Assembly: GCF_026162365.1 (NCBI RefSeq)
Contig: NZ_JAOANW010000006.1
Coordinates: 1-64,000, forward strand
Origin: Nitratireductor luteus
GTDB lineage: Bacteria; Pseudomonadota; Alphaproteobacteria; Rhizobiales; Rhizobiaceae
Length of the DNA stretch: 64,000 nt
Direction: 5' to 3'
Positions 29,297 to 37,896 of the stretch are shown here, piece after piece. The translations under genes and the position numbers were made by a program. A model generated the notes under the pieces. The model had not been told where the DNA came from. It saw nothing but the letters and a program-made list of their open reading frames with translations, and searched no databases. Position 1 is the stretch's first letter. The number at the start of each line of letters is the position of its first letter.

Positions 29297-29442
29297 TCTT
29301 TCCTCCCTCGGCGGTACGTCCGCCTGTCTGAATGGGCAACAGCGCGCCCTCCCGCGGTTCGAAACTCCTCCCGCCAGGGCACCTTGCCACTGGCAGAATG
29401 GAAGAGGGCGCGAGATAACTCAATTACCAATTTCTAAGTGTC

Positions 29443-30369
29443 CTATAACTTTGTGCTATGCAGGCCAGCCGTCATCTCGTCGCGGAGACAGCCGACAAAG
29501 GTTTCCGCGAAACTGGAAAGCTCCACGTCGGCCCGGTACGCGACATAGGTCTCGAATGTAGTCTCCTCGCTTATGGGGATTACGACAAGGCTGTCCCTCG
29601 CGCTTCCCAGATCGGCGACGGTGAAGCTGTCCAGCACGGCAACGCCCAGGTTCTGCTTGATGAGCTGAATTACAGTGCTGCCGAACCGCGCGCGGATCGA
29701 GATATCGTAATTCAGGTTCTTCGCCACGAATATTCCCGCCAGAATGCTTCCGTAAGGGTCGGTGGGTTCGATGCCGACGAGCGGATACTGCGCGATCTGT
29801 TCCGCCGAGACCGTCGCGCATGCGGCTAGAGGATGGGAGCGCTCGACGAGGCACACGAGCGTGCCGGATGCGAGCGGTGCAAACCTTATCGAGGGATGGT
29901 CGAACAGGTAGCTCATGCACACAAGTTCGCCCCGGCCCAGCAACAAATAGTCGACCGCTTCCTCGATCTTGAGAAGCTCGACATTGAGGCGCAGGTCCGG
30001 GTAGCGCTTCTTGAGCCGCGCCACTGCACGCGGAACCATGGCATGGGCGATGCTAGGCACGGAACCGACCGCCAGTTCCACGTCGCGGCCGCGCTCCAGA
30101 AGGGTGATGGCCGACTGCAGATTGTCCAGCTTCTTGTGAACGTCCTGAAGCTGGGAAAATATGCCGCGCGCTTCTGGCGTCGGCATATAGCGACCGCCCT
30201 GGCGCGTAAAAAGCTTAATTCCCAGCACCGATTCCAGATGTTTCATCGTACGGCTGATGCCCGGTTGGGCAACGTTCAGCAATCGGGCGGCGCCGGCGAT
30301 CGACCCGGCGACCATGACAGCGCGTACGACTTCGATCTGCCTGAGAGTAAGACGCCGGTCCCCGGACAT
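29443..30369 (-). CDS. LysR-family transcriptional regulator
   Basis: This 308-residue LysR protein has the winged helix-turn-helix at its N-terminus (LTLRQIEVVRAVMVAGSIAGAARLLNVAQPGISRTMKHLE) and a C-terminal effector-binding domain. The N-terminus ILVRQ/LTLRQ type with MVAGSIAGAARLLNVAQP resembles regulators of catabolic gene sets. I chose the ATG at 30369, which follows GGAGG at 5 nt; a longer frame starts at 30399. It is co-directional with, and 146 bp upstream of, tctC-tctB-tctA and the dehydratase-like gene, and probably controls them. Confidence 0.9.
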   Translation of the reverse strand: MSGDRRLTLRQIEVVRAVMVAGSIAGAARLLNVAQPGISRTMKHLESVLGIKLFTRQGGRYMPTPEARGIFSQLQDVHKKLDNLQSAITLLERGRDVELAVGSVPSIAHAMVPRAVARLKKRYPDLRLNVELLKIEEAVDYLLLGRGELVCMSYLFDHPSIRFAPLASGTLVCLVERSHPLAACATVSAEQIAQYPLVGIEPTDPYGSILAGIFVAKNLNYDISIRARFGSTVIQLIKQNLGVAVLDSFTVADLGSARDSLVVIPISEETTFETYVAYRADVELSSFAETFVGCLRDEMTAGLHSTKL

Positions 30370-30492
30370 GTATTGCCTCCGAACGCGCCGGCTAAGCATC
30401 CGCCATGGCCGGTGTGAAGCCGAAGCATAACATCATGCTATTCTTGAAGCCCAACCTAAAACGCCGACGGGTCGGTCTCGCGGATGCCGTCG

Positions 30493-31230
30493 TCAGGTAG
30501 GAACCGCAGAGACGCTGCGGGCGATCAGGTTTGCCCAACTCCGCGCCTCGGCCCGGCCGGTGATGAGATCGTTGCGGATCTCGAATTCAACGCAGGGGAT
30601 GCCGCGCCTTTCCCCGTGCACGGGGATGGCATAATCGGTCTCGTCGCCGACAGCGTAGGGCTCGTTCACGCCCACGCATAGCTCCGTGCTATCCTGGAGC
30701 CACCGGGCGATGGCGGGGGCGAAGCCGCGGTCGCGGTTGAAGAGCACGCCGATTTCCCACGGGCGGGACCGGCCGAGATAAACGGGTGTGAACGTGTGAA
30801 CGGTGATCAGTTTCGTCGGCAGCCCCTTCTCCTGCCGCGCATCGAGGGCGACGGTGATGGCGTCGTGAAACGGCCAGAAAATCTCGTCGGCCCGCGCTTG
30901 CTTGTCCTCCTCCGAAAGGTTCCGGTTTCCGGGGATGGCGGTTGCCTCGCTTATATCCGGCGTGAAGGCGGAAACACCCGGTTGGCGGTTGCAATCGCAA
31001 ACGAGGCGGGAGTAGCGCTGGGTGAAAAGCGGCGCGGCGAGAATTTCCGACAACGCTACCGCAACCGCCTTGGCGCCGATGTCCCAGGCGATGTGCCGGC
31101 ATCTGTCTTCCTCCGACAGGCCCATGGTGCCGAGGCTTCGGGGGATGCGCTTGCCAGCATGCTCGCAGACAATCAGATATTGCGATCGGGCGGCTTCATT
31201 GAACACCTCCAAAGGATGCGGTTCGCTCAT
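30493..31230 (-). CDS. N-formylglutamate amidohydrolase family protein
   Basis: The 245-residue product belongs to the N-formylglutamate deformylase (FGase, HutG-like) fold, zinc amidohydrolases that cleave N-formyl or similar amides of glutamate. Family blocks are IVCEHAGKRIPRSLG, HIAWDIGAKAVAVALSEIL, DCNRQPG, ITVHTFTPVYLG and the C-terminal CVEFEIRNDLI. The start was set at the ATG at 31230 because an upstream start at 31320 would place the operator at 31294 inside the gene. It is divergent from the ABC transporter operon and shares its regulatory region, so it probably belongs to that catabolic module and not to histidine degradation, since no hut genes are nearby. The actual substrate is unknown. 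Confidence 0.88.
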   Translation of the reverse strand: MSEPHPLEVFNEAARSQYLIVCEHAGKRIPRSLGTMGLSEEDRCRHIAWDIGAKAVAVALSEILAAPLFTQRYSRLVCDCNRQPGVSAFTPDISEATAIPGNRNLSEEDKQARADEIFWPFHDAITVALDARQEKGLPTKLITVHTFTPVYLGRSRPWEIGVLFNRDRGFAPAIARWLQDSTELCVGVNEPYAVGDETDYAIPVHGERRGIPCVEFEIRNDLITGRAEARSWANLIARSVSAVPT

Positions 31231-31292
31231 CGCCAACACCCGCCCCCCGGTCGCCTCTTGCAAATCACACACGCTGGTCGCTCCGTGGATAT

Positions 31293-31375
31293 TTTGTATG
31301 AAATGGTACAAATAGGTCACTTTGATTGCAAGATGTATCTTTTTGTTGACGCGCGTCCACGGCCCGGCCTATCGT
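31293..31375. promoter_or_regulatory. Divergent operator/promoter A (module promoter before livG)
   Basis: An inverted repeat TTTGTA-N8-TACAAA (31293-31312) is followed 39 bp on (TGTAT to TGTATC, 31295 to 31334) by a second half-like element. Twelve bases after the start of that element comes TTGACG (31346-31351), a good -35 box, with TATCGT at 31370-31375 as candidate -10 for the rightward livG operon. The same elements with the same 39- and 12-bp spacings occur at 37741-37821, so I take them as operators for one regulator, most likely the RpiR protein encoded at 36809-37705. Confidence 0.65.
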
Positions 31376-31403
31376 CGTCTGCGAAAAAGGGAGCACGATT
31401 GCC

Positions 31404-32195
31404 GTGAGTGACGCGCCGGTTATCGAGGCCAGCGGGCTGGAAAAGCGATTTGGTGGACTCGTGGCCGTCGACGGTTACGACCTCAAGCTCGACCGGGGCG
31501 ATCTGGTCGGCCTGATCGGGCCGAATGGGGCGGGCAAGACCACCGCCTTCAACCTCCTGACCGGGGTTCTGAAGCTTTCATCGGGGAGCATCCGCATTGC
31601 CGGCCGCGACATGACCGGTGCTTCGCCCCATGCGCTGGCTCGCGCCGGGCTTGCCCGGACATTCCAGAACATAAGGCTGTTCGACGACCTGAGCGTCCTG
31701 GAGAACGTCATGTGCGGCGCGCATATGCGGCATGGCGCGAGCACGGTTTCCACCATGCTGCAACTCCCTTCCTTCTGGCGGGCGGAAGATACGCTGCGCA
31801 GGGTCGGCCGCGACATCGTGGAGCGCATCGGCCTTGCGGCGCTAGCAGACCGGCGCGCCGGCGACCTTTCCTATGGCGACCAGAGGCGCGTGGAGATCGG
31901 CCGCGCGCTGGCCGGCGGGCCGGCGGCACTGCTGCTCGACGAGCCGGCCGCCGGGCTCAACCCTGCCGAAACGCAGGATCTCGTCGGCTTCATCCGCCAG
32001 ATCAACGAGGAGTTCGGCATCGCCGTGCTGGTCGTCGAGCACGATATGCACCTTGTCATGGGCCTGTGCGACCGGGTGCAGGTGCTCAACCGCGGCAAGC
32101 TCATCGCCGAGGGCACACCGGCGGCGGTGCAGGGCGACCCCGCCGTGATCGAGGCCTATCTGGGAACCGGGCGCAAGGAAAAGGCCCATGCTTGA
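31404..32195 (+). CDS. livG: Branched-chain-type ABC transporter ATPase LivG
   Basis: This 263-residue ABC ATPase is of the LivG type: Walker A IGPNGAGKTTAFNLL at about residues 38-52, signature LSYGDQRRVEIGRAL near 156, Walker B ALLLDEPAAGLNP near 176, and the LivG-specific C-terminal VLNRGKLIAEG and AYLG. It begins with GTG at 31404, preceded by AAGGGAG. It energises uptake together with LivF, LivH and LivM and overlaps livF by 8 bp. The family carries amino acids, urea, amides and aromatic acids, so the family name does not fix the cargo. Confidence 0.94.
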   Translation: MSDAPVIEASGLEKRFGGLVAVDGYDLKLDRGDLVGLIGPNGAGKTTAFNLLTGVLKLSSGSIRIAGRDMTGASPHALARAGLARTFQNIRLFDDLSVLENVMCGAHMRHGASTVSTMLQLPSFWRAEDTLRRVGRDIVERIGLAALADRRAGDLSYGDQRRVEIGRALAGGPAALLLDEPAAGLNPAETQDLVGFIRQINEEFGIAVLVVEHDMHLVMGLCDRVQVLNRGKLIAEGTPAAVQGDPAVIEAYLGTGRKEKAHA

Positions 32196-32910
32196 GATAC
32201 GCGACCTCAACGTTTTCCGGGGCGCTACGCATGTCCTCAAGGGGGTCTCGTTCCAGGTGAGGGAAGGGGAGCTGGCGGCGCTGATCGGCGCCAACGGCGC
32301 GGGCAAGTCCACGACGCTTCTGACCCTCTCGGGACTGCTGCGCCCACGCTCGGGAACGGCTATCTTGCGAAGCGGCGGCAAGGAATTCGATCTGACCCGG
32401 CTGGCTTCGGAAAAGATCGTGCGCGCGGGCCTGATCCACTGTCCCGAGGGACGCCAGATATTCCAGTCGCTGAGCGTGGCCGAGAACCTGGCGATGGGGG
32501 CCTATGCCCAGCGCGACAAGGTACGGATCAGGGAAACGCTCGACGAGGTTCACAGCCTGTTTCCCATCCTTGCCGAGCGCGCGGGCCTTGCCGCCGGATC
32601 TCTTTCGGGTGGGGAACAGATGATGCTGGCCATCGGCCGGGCGCTTCTGGCGCGGCCGCGAATGCTGCTTCTCGACGAGCCGTCGCTGGGCCTTGCGCCG
32701 CAGGTTGTGGAGAAGATCTTCGACGTCATCGCACGGCTGAAATCCACAGGCGTCACCATTCTCCTCATCGAGCAGAACGCGGCGATGGCGCTGGAGGTGG
32801 CCGACGCCGCCCATGTGATGGAGAACGGGCGCATCGTCCTTTCCGGCACGGGCGCGGAGTTGGCCAGCAACGACCGGGTGAGACAGTCCTATCTCGGGAT
32901 CGCCGCATGA
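32188..32910 (+). CDS. livF: Branched-chain-type ABC transporter ATPase LivF
   Basis: This second ATPase of the system has 240 residues. Walker A is IGANGAGKSTTLLTL (about 32-46), the signature LSGGEQMMLAIGRALLARP (about 135-153), Walker B MLLLDEPSLGLAP, and the C-terminal HVMENGRIVLSG and VRQSYLG blocks are LivF-like. It overlaps livG by 8 bp and livH by 4 bp (ATGA), so all four core components are translationally coupled. Confidence 0.95.
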   Translation: MLEIRDLNVFRGATHVLKGVSFQVREGELAALIGANGAGKSTTLLTLSGLLRPRSGTAILRSGGKEFDLTRLASEKIVRAGLIHCPEGRQIFQSLSVAENLAMGAYAQRDKVRIRETLDEVHSLFPILAERAGLAAGSLSGGEQMMLAIGRALLARPRMLLLDEPSLGLAPQVVEKIFDVIARLKSTGVTILLIEQNAAMALEVADAAHVMENGRIVLSGTGAELASNDRVRQSYLGIAA

Positions 32911-33797
32911 GCCAGTATCTGTTCCAGCAACTCATAAACGGGCTGGCGCTGGGCAGCCTGTATGCACTGGTGGCCATCGGCTTTTCGATGATCTACGGCA
33001 TCGTCCGCCTCATCAATTTCGCTCATGGCGACCTCGTGATGATCGGTGCGTTCTCGACGCTGGCGCTGGTGACCGCCGGCGTACCCTGGCCGCTGATCCT
33101 CGTCTTCGTGCTCACGATCGGGGCCATCGCGGGCATGACCATCGAGACGATCGTTTTCCGGCCGATACGCGGCGCAAGCCAGGTGACCGGCTTCATCGCG
33201 ACGCTCGCCGTCTCCATCGCCATCCAGAACAGCGCCTTGATGATCCTTTCAGGTCAGCCGCGCAACTTCCTGTTTCCGGCCGGGATGCGGCAGCGCGTCG
33301 GGCTCGGCGGCGTCAATGCCTCGCTGACGGATATCGTCATCATTGTCCTCACGCTGGCGCTCATCGCGGGCCTTTTCCTGATCGTCTATCGAACGCGGCT
33401 GGGCACGGCGATGCGAGCGACGGCTGAGAACCTTACCGCCGCGCGCCTGATGGGTGTCGCCGTGAACCGGACGATACTGGCGGCCTTTGCCATTGGCAGC
33501 GCGCTGGCCGCCGTGTCCGGGCTGTTCTGGGGCGGCAAGTTCGGCCAGATCGATCCGCTGCTGGGCTTCGTGCCGGGGCTCAAGGCGTTCGTCGCCTGCG
33601 TCATCGGAGGCGTCGGATCGATAGGCGGGGCGATGATGGGCGGCTACATTCTGGGGCTTGCGGAAGTATTGTTCGTCGGCCTGCTGCCGCAGGAATTTTC
33701 CGGCTATCGCGACACGTTCGTCTTTCTGCTTCTGATCGTCATCCTGCTCGTGCGGCCGTCCGGCCTGTTCGTGCGCCAGACCGAGGAGCGGGCTTGA
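32907..33797 (+). CDS. livH: Branched-chain-type ABC transporter permease LivH
   Basis: This 296-residue inner-membrane permease has about eight hydrophobic segments. LivH hallmarks are the N-terminal LINGLALGSLYALVAIGFSMIYGIVRLINFAHGD and, near residue 180, MRATAENLTAARLMGVAVNR, the cytoplasmic loop that contacts the ATPases. It overlaps livF by 4 bp and ends 1 bp before livM. Confidence 0.95.
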   Translation: MSQYLFQQLINGLALGSLYALVAIGFSMIYGIVRLINFAHGDLVMIGAFSTLALVTAGVPWPLILVFVLTIGAIAGMTIETIVFRPIRGASQVTGFIATLAVSIAIQNSALMILSGQPRNFLFPAGMRQRVGLGGVNASLTDIVIIVLTLALIAGLFLIVYRTRLGTAMRATAENLTAARLMGVAVNRTILAAFAIGSALAAVSGLFWGGKFGQIDPLLGFVPGLKAFVACVIGGVGSIGGAMMGGYILGLAEVLFVGLLPQEFSGYRDTFVFLLLIVILLVRPSGLFVRQTEERA

Positions 33798-33798
33798 C

Positions 33799-34854
33799 AT
33801 GGCGGCGACCCAGGAAGTGAAACCTTCGAACGACACGGCGGTGGGGACGGTCGTGCCGCGCGGTGGATTTATCGCCGCCGCGCTTACCGTGCTTGCCGCC
33901 GCGGCAGCCGTGTTCGCGGCCCAGCACGGTTTCAGCGCCTATGTCGTAACCTTGCTGGCGCTGCTCTTCATCAATGCGGCGCTCGCGGTTTCCTTGACCC
34001 TGACCAATGGGCTCACCGGGCTGTTCTCGCTCGGGCACCCGGCCTTCATGACCATCGGCGCCTATGTTGCCGCCATCCTGACATTTTCGGCGCGGCGCAA
34101 GGGCTCCATGCTGCCCGACCTGCCGGAATGGCTGGCGGCGACGGAACTCTCCATGCTGCCGGCGCTGCTGATCGCCGGGCTTGCCGGCGGGCTCGTCGCG
34201 CTTGCCATCGGCGGCGCTGTGCTGCGCTTGAAGGGTCACTATCTGGCCGTGGCCACGCTTGGCCTTATCATCGTCGTCCAGGGGCTGGCCACCAACTGGG
34301 ACGGCATCACCCGGGGCGGGGCGGGGCTCAGCGGCCTGCCCCGGCATGTCAATGTCTGGTGGGCCTTCGGCTTCCTGGTTTTCGTGGTGGCGCTGACCTG
34401 GCGGATGAAGTTCTCGTCGCTCGGCAGGGCTATGATGGCTGTTCGGGAGAACGAGCTGGCGGCCGAGTGCAGCGGCATCAACGCCGCCCGGCTGAAGATC
34501 CTGGCCTTCGTCGTCGGCGCCGTTCTCGCCGCCATGGCGGGGGCGCTGCTTTCCCATCTCATCAGCGTGGTCACGCCCAAAACCTATTCCGTGCTTCTGG
34601 CCTTCAACATCGTCGTCATGGTGGTGATCGGCGGATCTGGAAGCATCACCGGGGCGCTGGCTGCGGCCGCCGCCATTACCATCCTGTCGGAGTCCCTGCG
34701 GCCGGTGGAGGAAAGCGTCGGCCTTTACGGCCTGAGCCAGGTGATCGTGGCGCTGTGCCTGATCCTGGTTCTCTATCTGAAACCGGCGGGTCTGTTCGGC
34801 AGCGGGGAGCCGGCTGTCGTGCGGCGCCTGTTCAGCGGGAGGAAAGAACCATGA
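33799..34854 (+). CDS. livM: Branched-chain-type ABC transporter permease LivM
   Basis: This 351-residue second permease contains the LivM signature GLFSLGHPAFMTIGAYVAA (about residues 74-92) and the coupling loop GRAMMAVRENELAAECSGIN near 210. It is followed, with ATGA overlap, by an isochorismatase-fold hydrolase gene, an unusual partner for a Liv system that ties the transporter to a specific catabolic reaction. Confidence 0.95.
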   Translation: MAATQEVKPSNDTAVGTVVPRGGFIAAALTVLAAAAAVFAAQHGFSAYVVTLLALLFINAALAVSLTLTNGLTGLFSLGHPAFMTIGAYVAAILTFSARRKGSMLPDLPEWLAATELSMLPALLIAGLAGGLVALAIGGAVLRLKGHYLAVATLGLIIVVQGLATNWDGITRGGAGLSGLPRHVNVWWAFGFLVFVVALTWRMKFSSLGRAMMAVRENELAAECSGINAARLKILAFVVGAVLAAMAGALLSHLISVVTPKTYSVLLAFNIVVMVVIGGSGSITGALAAAAAITILSESLRPVEESVGLYGLSQVIVALCLILVLYLKPAGLFGSGEPAVVRRLFSGRKEP

Positions 34855-35492
34855 GCGCGCCGCGCGCACGGGACGTCTATGAAAGGCGGGAGCAGCCGCT
34901 GCATGCCGAACGCTGCGGCCTGCTGGTCGTCGATGTCCAGAACTGGGTCATGGACGAGGAGAACCGCCAGCCGAGGCCGGAGTTCTACAGGGCGGCACGC
35001 GGCCATGTCATCGCCAATATCGCGCGGCTGATCGACCGGGCGCGGGTATCGGGTGTTGAGGTCATCTATACGGTGATGGAAAACTTCACCGAGGACGGGC
35101 GCGACCGCAGCCTCGATTACAAGCTGTCGAACTTCTTTATCGCCACGGGATCGTGGGACGCAAAGGTCATCGATGAAGTCGCTCCGCGCGGCGACGAAAT
35201 GGTCATTCCGAAGACCTCGTCCAGCCTCTTCAATTCCACCAATTTCGAGTATCTCGTCCGCAATATCGGGCTGGACACGATCATCGTCGCCGGCTTTCTC
35301 ACCGACCAGTGCATCGACCACACTATCCGCGACGGGGCGGACCGGGGGTTTCATATGATCTGCGTGAAGGATGGCTGCGCGACCGATACCCATGCCCGCC
35401 ACGAAGCCGCGCTCAATGCCTTCAAGGGATACTGCCGCATGGAGACCACCGACAGCCTCCTTGCGGCGATGGAGCGCGATTTCGGCAGGTGA
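34851..35492 (+). CDS. Isochorismatase-family cysteine hydrolase, copy 1
   Basis: This 213-residue cysteine hydrolase of the isochorismatase/nicotinamidase superfamily has the catalytic triad visible as Asp in GLLVVDVQN, Lys in VIPKTSSSLFNSTN and Cys in FLTDQCIDH. The family hydrolyses amides, ureido or carbamoyl groups; members include biuret hydrolase, ureidoacrylate and N-carbamoylsarcosine amidases. The ATG at 34851 overlaps the livM stop (ATGA); the much longer upstream frame is an out-of-frame shadow of livM. It resembles the product of 39149-39778 strongly around the Lys and Cys motifs. The exact substrate is not known. Confidence 0.9.
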   Translation: MSAPRARDVYERREQPLHAERCGLLVVDVQNWVMDEENRQPRPEFYRAARGHVIANIARLIDRARVSGVEVIYTVMENFTEDGRDRSLDYKLSNFFIATGSWDAKVIDEVAPRGDEMVIPKTSSSLFNSTNFEYLVRNIGLDTIIVAGFLTDQCIDHTIRDGADRGFHMICVKDGCATDTHARHEAALNAFKGYCRMETTDSLLAAMERDFGR

Positions 35493-35495
35493 GGC

Positions 35496-36812
35496 TCAGT
35501 AGGCCAGCCGGTACTTCTCGCATTGCTGCTCCGGCGACAGGTCCTTCATGAGTTCCGTCTCGAAACGCTTGTGCGTCAGATAGGCCGAGACCAGTTCCTC
35601 GCCGAACAGCGGCCGCAGCGCCTCCTCCTTCTCGAAGAGCTCCAGCGCCTGGGGGAGCGACCAGGGCAGGCGCACGATGCCGAGGGCATCGCGCTCCCCA
35701 TCGCTCAGATGCTGGGGCGGCTTGGGGCAGACCTTGGGCCGTTGCAGCTTCCTGTCCAGCCCGTAGAGGCCTGCCGCCACCATGGCGCCCAGCACCATGT
35801 AAGGGCTGGCTGCGGCATCGGCGGCGCGGAACTCGAAATGAAACTGTCTCGAAACATCTCCGCCGGCACCGGGAAACACCGGGCAGATACGCAATCCCGC
35901 CTCGCGGTCGCAGTCGCCGAGATTGTTGTAGGCCGCGCTCCACCTGTTGGGCGTCAGGCGCAGGTAGGAAATGGTTGAAGCCGCCGTCACCGCCGTGATC
36001 GCCGGCATGAGCTCCAGCATGCCTGCAAGGAAGCTCGCGGCGGTTTGCGACACGCCATCCTGTGCGGAAGGATCGTGGTTGACCGGCGTGCCGTCCGCCG
36101 CCCCCATCAGGCTGAAATGCACGTGAACGCCGTTGCCCACGGCATCGGGCCGCAGGATCGGCGTGAAGCTGGCCCGCGTACCGGCTTGATGAGCGACCGC
36201 GCGGCCGACTTCGCGCACGGCGACGGCCTGATCGGCCGCCGATACGCCCTCGGCCGGCCCGACCGTCACTTCATACTGCATCGGTCCGTATTCGGGCATG
36301 AAGGTGTCTATCTCCAGGCCCGCCGCCTTGAGGGCGCCGAGATAGGTTTCGGCGAAGCGTCCCTGCCGGCGGAAGGAGTCCAGTGCGTAGCTGGAATTGG
36401 GCCTTTCCTCGATGTCCTCGAGCATGAACTCATGCTCGAAAGCGGCCTTGATCTTCAGCCCGTGGCGTTGCTCGAGTTCGTCCAGCATCCGCTTGAGGAA
36501 GCCGCGAGGGCAGACGCTCCACGGCGTGCCGTCGAGATTTTCGATGTCGGCCATCATGAAATGGAGCGCGGCGGCCTCGGGGCCGAGATCGGTGCGGATG
36601 CGGGTAGCCTCGTCGGGCATCAACACGGTATCGCCGTAAGGCCCCCAGGGGCTCGGCGCGATCGGGCCGTGCGCCGTGATCATGCTGTTGGTCGGGGTCC
36701 AACCGATCCCCTTTCTGAGCCGATCCTTCAGGTCGGAAGCGGGAAAGCCTTTTCCCCTAATCTGGCCGGCAAGATCGGCCGTGCACAGCATGATGACTTC
36801 TTCGCGTATCAT
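35496..36812 (-). CDS. Glutamine synthetase-like ligase
   Basis: This 438-residue member of the type I glutamine synthetase superfamily has the beta-grasp loop remnant ADLAGQIRGKGFP near residue 15, the ATP/metal glutamates in AFEHEFMLED near 124, the conserved His in NGVHVHFSL, and the C-terminal FHFEFRAADAAASPYM in place of the RxAD block. It lacks the C-terminal adenylylation loop of true GlnA and is best seen as a gamma-glutamyl-amine/amide ligase of the GlnA-like/PuuA class. It overlaps the RpiR gene by 4 bp (ATGA) and ends 3 bp from the convergent hydrolase gene. Its acceptor is unknown; gamma-glutamylation of an amine imported by the Liv system is a plausible inference. Confidence 0.88.
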   Translation of the reverse strand: MIREEVIMLCTADLAGQIRGKGFPASDLKDRLRKGIGWTPTNSMITAHGPIAPSPWGPYGDTVLMPDEATRIRTDLGPEAAALHFMMADIENLDGTPWSVCPRGFLKRMLDELEQRHGLKIKAAFEHEFMLEDIEERPNSSYALDSFRRQGRFAETYLGALKAAGLEIDTFMPEYGPMQYEVTVGPAEGVSAADQAVAVREVGRAVAHQAGTRASFTPILRPDAVGNGVHVHFSLMGAADGTPVNHDPSAQDGVSQTAASFLAGMLELMPAITAVTAASTISYLRLTPNRWSAAYNNLGDCDREAGLRICPVFPGAGGDVSRQFHFEFRAADAAASPYMVLGAMVAAGLYGLDRKLQRPKVCPKPPQHLSDGERDALGIVRLPWSLPQALELFEKEEALRPLFGEELVSAYLTHKRFETELMKDLSPEQQCEKYRLAY

Positions 36813-37705
36813 CGATCCCTCATGTTCTTCGGTTTGATCGGGCCCTGGGCGAAGGCGCCTTCGGCCAACCGCGAGCGCAGATCCTCAAGCGTCTCGATCC
36901 GCTGTTTGCCAGTCGTGTCCGCTTTGCCGGCGGCCGCGCCGACAAGCGCTTCGGCGACGCCCATGCCCACAGTGAGCACGTCGAAGATCGACGGCGATTC
37001 CACGGGGAAGGTCAAAACGAGGTCGGCCGAGCGCGCGGCTGGCGATTGCCAGATGTCCGTCAGCAGGATGACCGTCGCACCGCGCCTTGATGCGGCATGG
37101 GCAAACTGCACGACATCGTCCTGATAGCGGCGGACGTCGAGCACCACGAGGACGCTGCCGCGGCCCATGTCCAGGAGACGTTGCGGCCAGCTCTGCGTCT
37201 GTCCGCCGATCGGATAGACCTTGCCCCGCACCGCCATCAAAAGATCGCCCATGTAGCGCGCCACGTGGGACGAATAGCGCCCACCCAGGAGGTGGACATC
37301 ACGTTTCGGGTCGGCCAGGAGCGTGGCGACGCGGTCGAACTCCTTCTCGGAAATGAGTTCCGGCAGGGCACGAAAATGCTCGGCCATGCGGTTGCTGGTG
37401 CGCGCCAGGAAAGATGCCTGGGCCGCTTCGTCGCGCACCTTGCGCTCTCCGAAGCGCAGCAGGGGCGATTGCAACGTCTCCTCGATATGGCTGCGGAGCG
37501 CCTCCTGGAAATCGGCATAGACGGGGAAGCCGAGCCGTTTTACCAGGCGCAGAACGGTGGCCGTGCTGACTCCGCTCTGGCTGGCAAATTCGGCCACTGT
37601 CGTGAGGCCTGCCATAGGGTAATTGGCCATCAGATGACGCGCCGCCCGCGCCTCGCGGCTGCTGAGTTCGGGCAGCGCCCGTCGCAGATCCTCCAATACG
37701 CTCAT
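36809..37705 (-). CDS. RpiR/MurR-family transcriptional regulator
   Basis: The product of 298 residues has an N-terminal RpiR helix-turn-helix (LTTVAEFASQSGVSTATVLRLVKRLGFPVYADFQEAL) and a C-terminal SIS domain (DVHLLGGRYSSHVARYMGDLL near 135, SVLVVLDVRRYQDDVVQFA near 185) that normally senses a phosphorylated sugar or another small ligand. I chose the ATG at 37705 after AAAGGA. It is divergent from the substrate-binding protein gene and co-transcribed with the glutamine synthetase-like gene. The matching operator arrays at 31293 and 37741 make it the likely local regulator of the whole block. Confidence 0.92.
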   Translation of the reverse strand: MSVLEDLRRALPELSSREARAARHLMANYPMAGLTTVAEFASQSGVSTATVLRLVKRLGFPVYADFQEALRSHIEETLQSPLLRFGERKVRDEAAQASFLARTSNRMAEHFRALPELISEKEFDRVATLLADPKRDVHLLGGRYSSHVARYMGDLLMAVRGKVYPIGGQTQSWPQRLLDMGRGSVLVVLDVRRYQDDVVQFAHAASRRGATVILLTDIWQSPAARSADLVLTFPVESPSIFDVLTVGMGVAEALVGAAAGKADTTGKQRIETLEDLRSRLAEGAFAQGPIKPKNMRDR

Positions 37706-37740
37706 CGGTTCCTTTCCGCCTTCCAGCGCCACGGCACATT

Positions 37741-37821
37741 CTGTATCAAATCAGACAAATTGGCGTTGTGAAAGAAAAAATGTATCATTCGATTGACGAC
37801 ACCCCCTAGCAGAGTCATGCT
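37741..37821. promoter_or_regulatory. Divergent operator/promoter B (before the substrate-binding protein gene)
   Basis: CTGTATCAAATCAGACAAAT (37741-37760) matches 15 of 20 bases of 31294-31313 in promoter A. A second TGTATC follows exactly 39 bp after the first (37742 to 37781), and TTGACG (37793-37798) 12 bp after that, with CATGCT at 37816-37821 as candidate -10. All spacings equal those of promoter A. The region also serves the divergent rpiR-glutamine-synthetase-like transcript. Confidence 0.65.
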
Positions 37822-37896
37822 ACCTCCAGCGCATGAGGTTTGTGAGGGCAGCTTGCGTAAGAGGGTGAACAATCAACGACAACCAGGGAGATTGGC

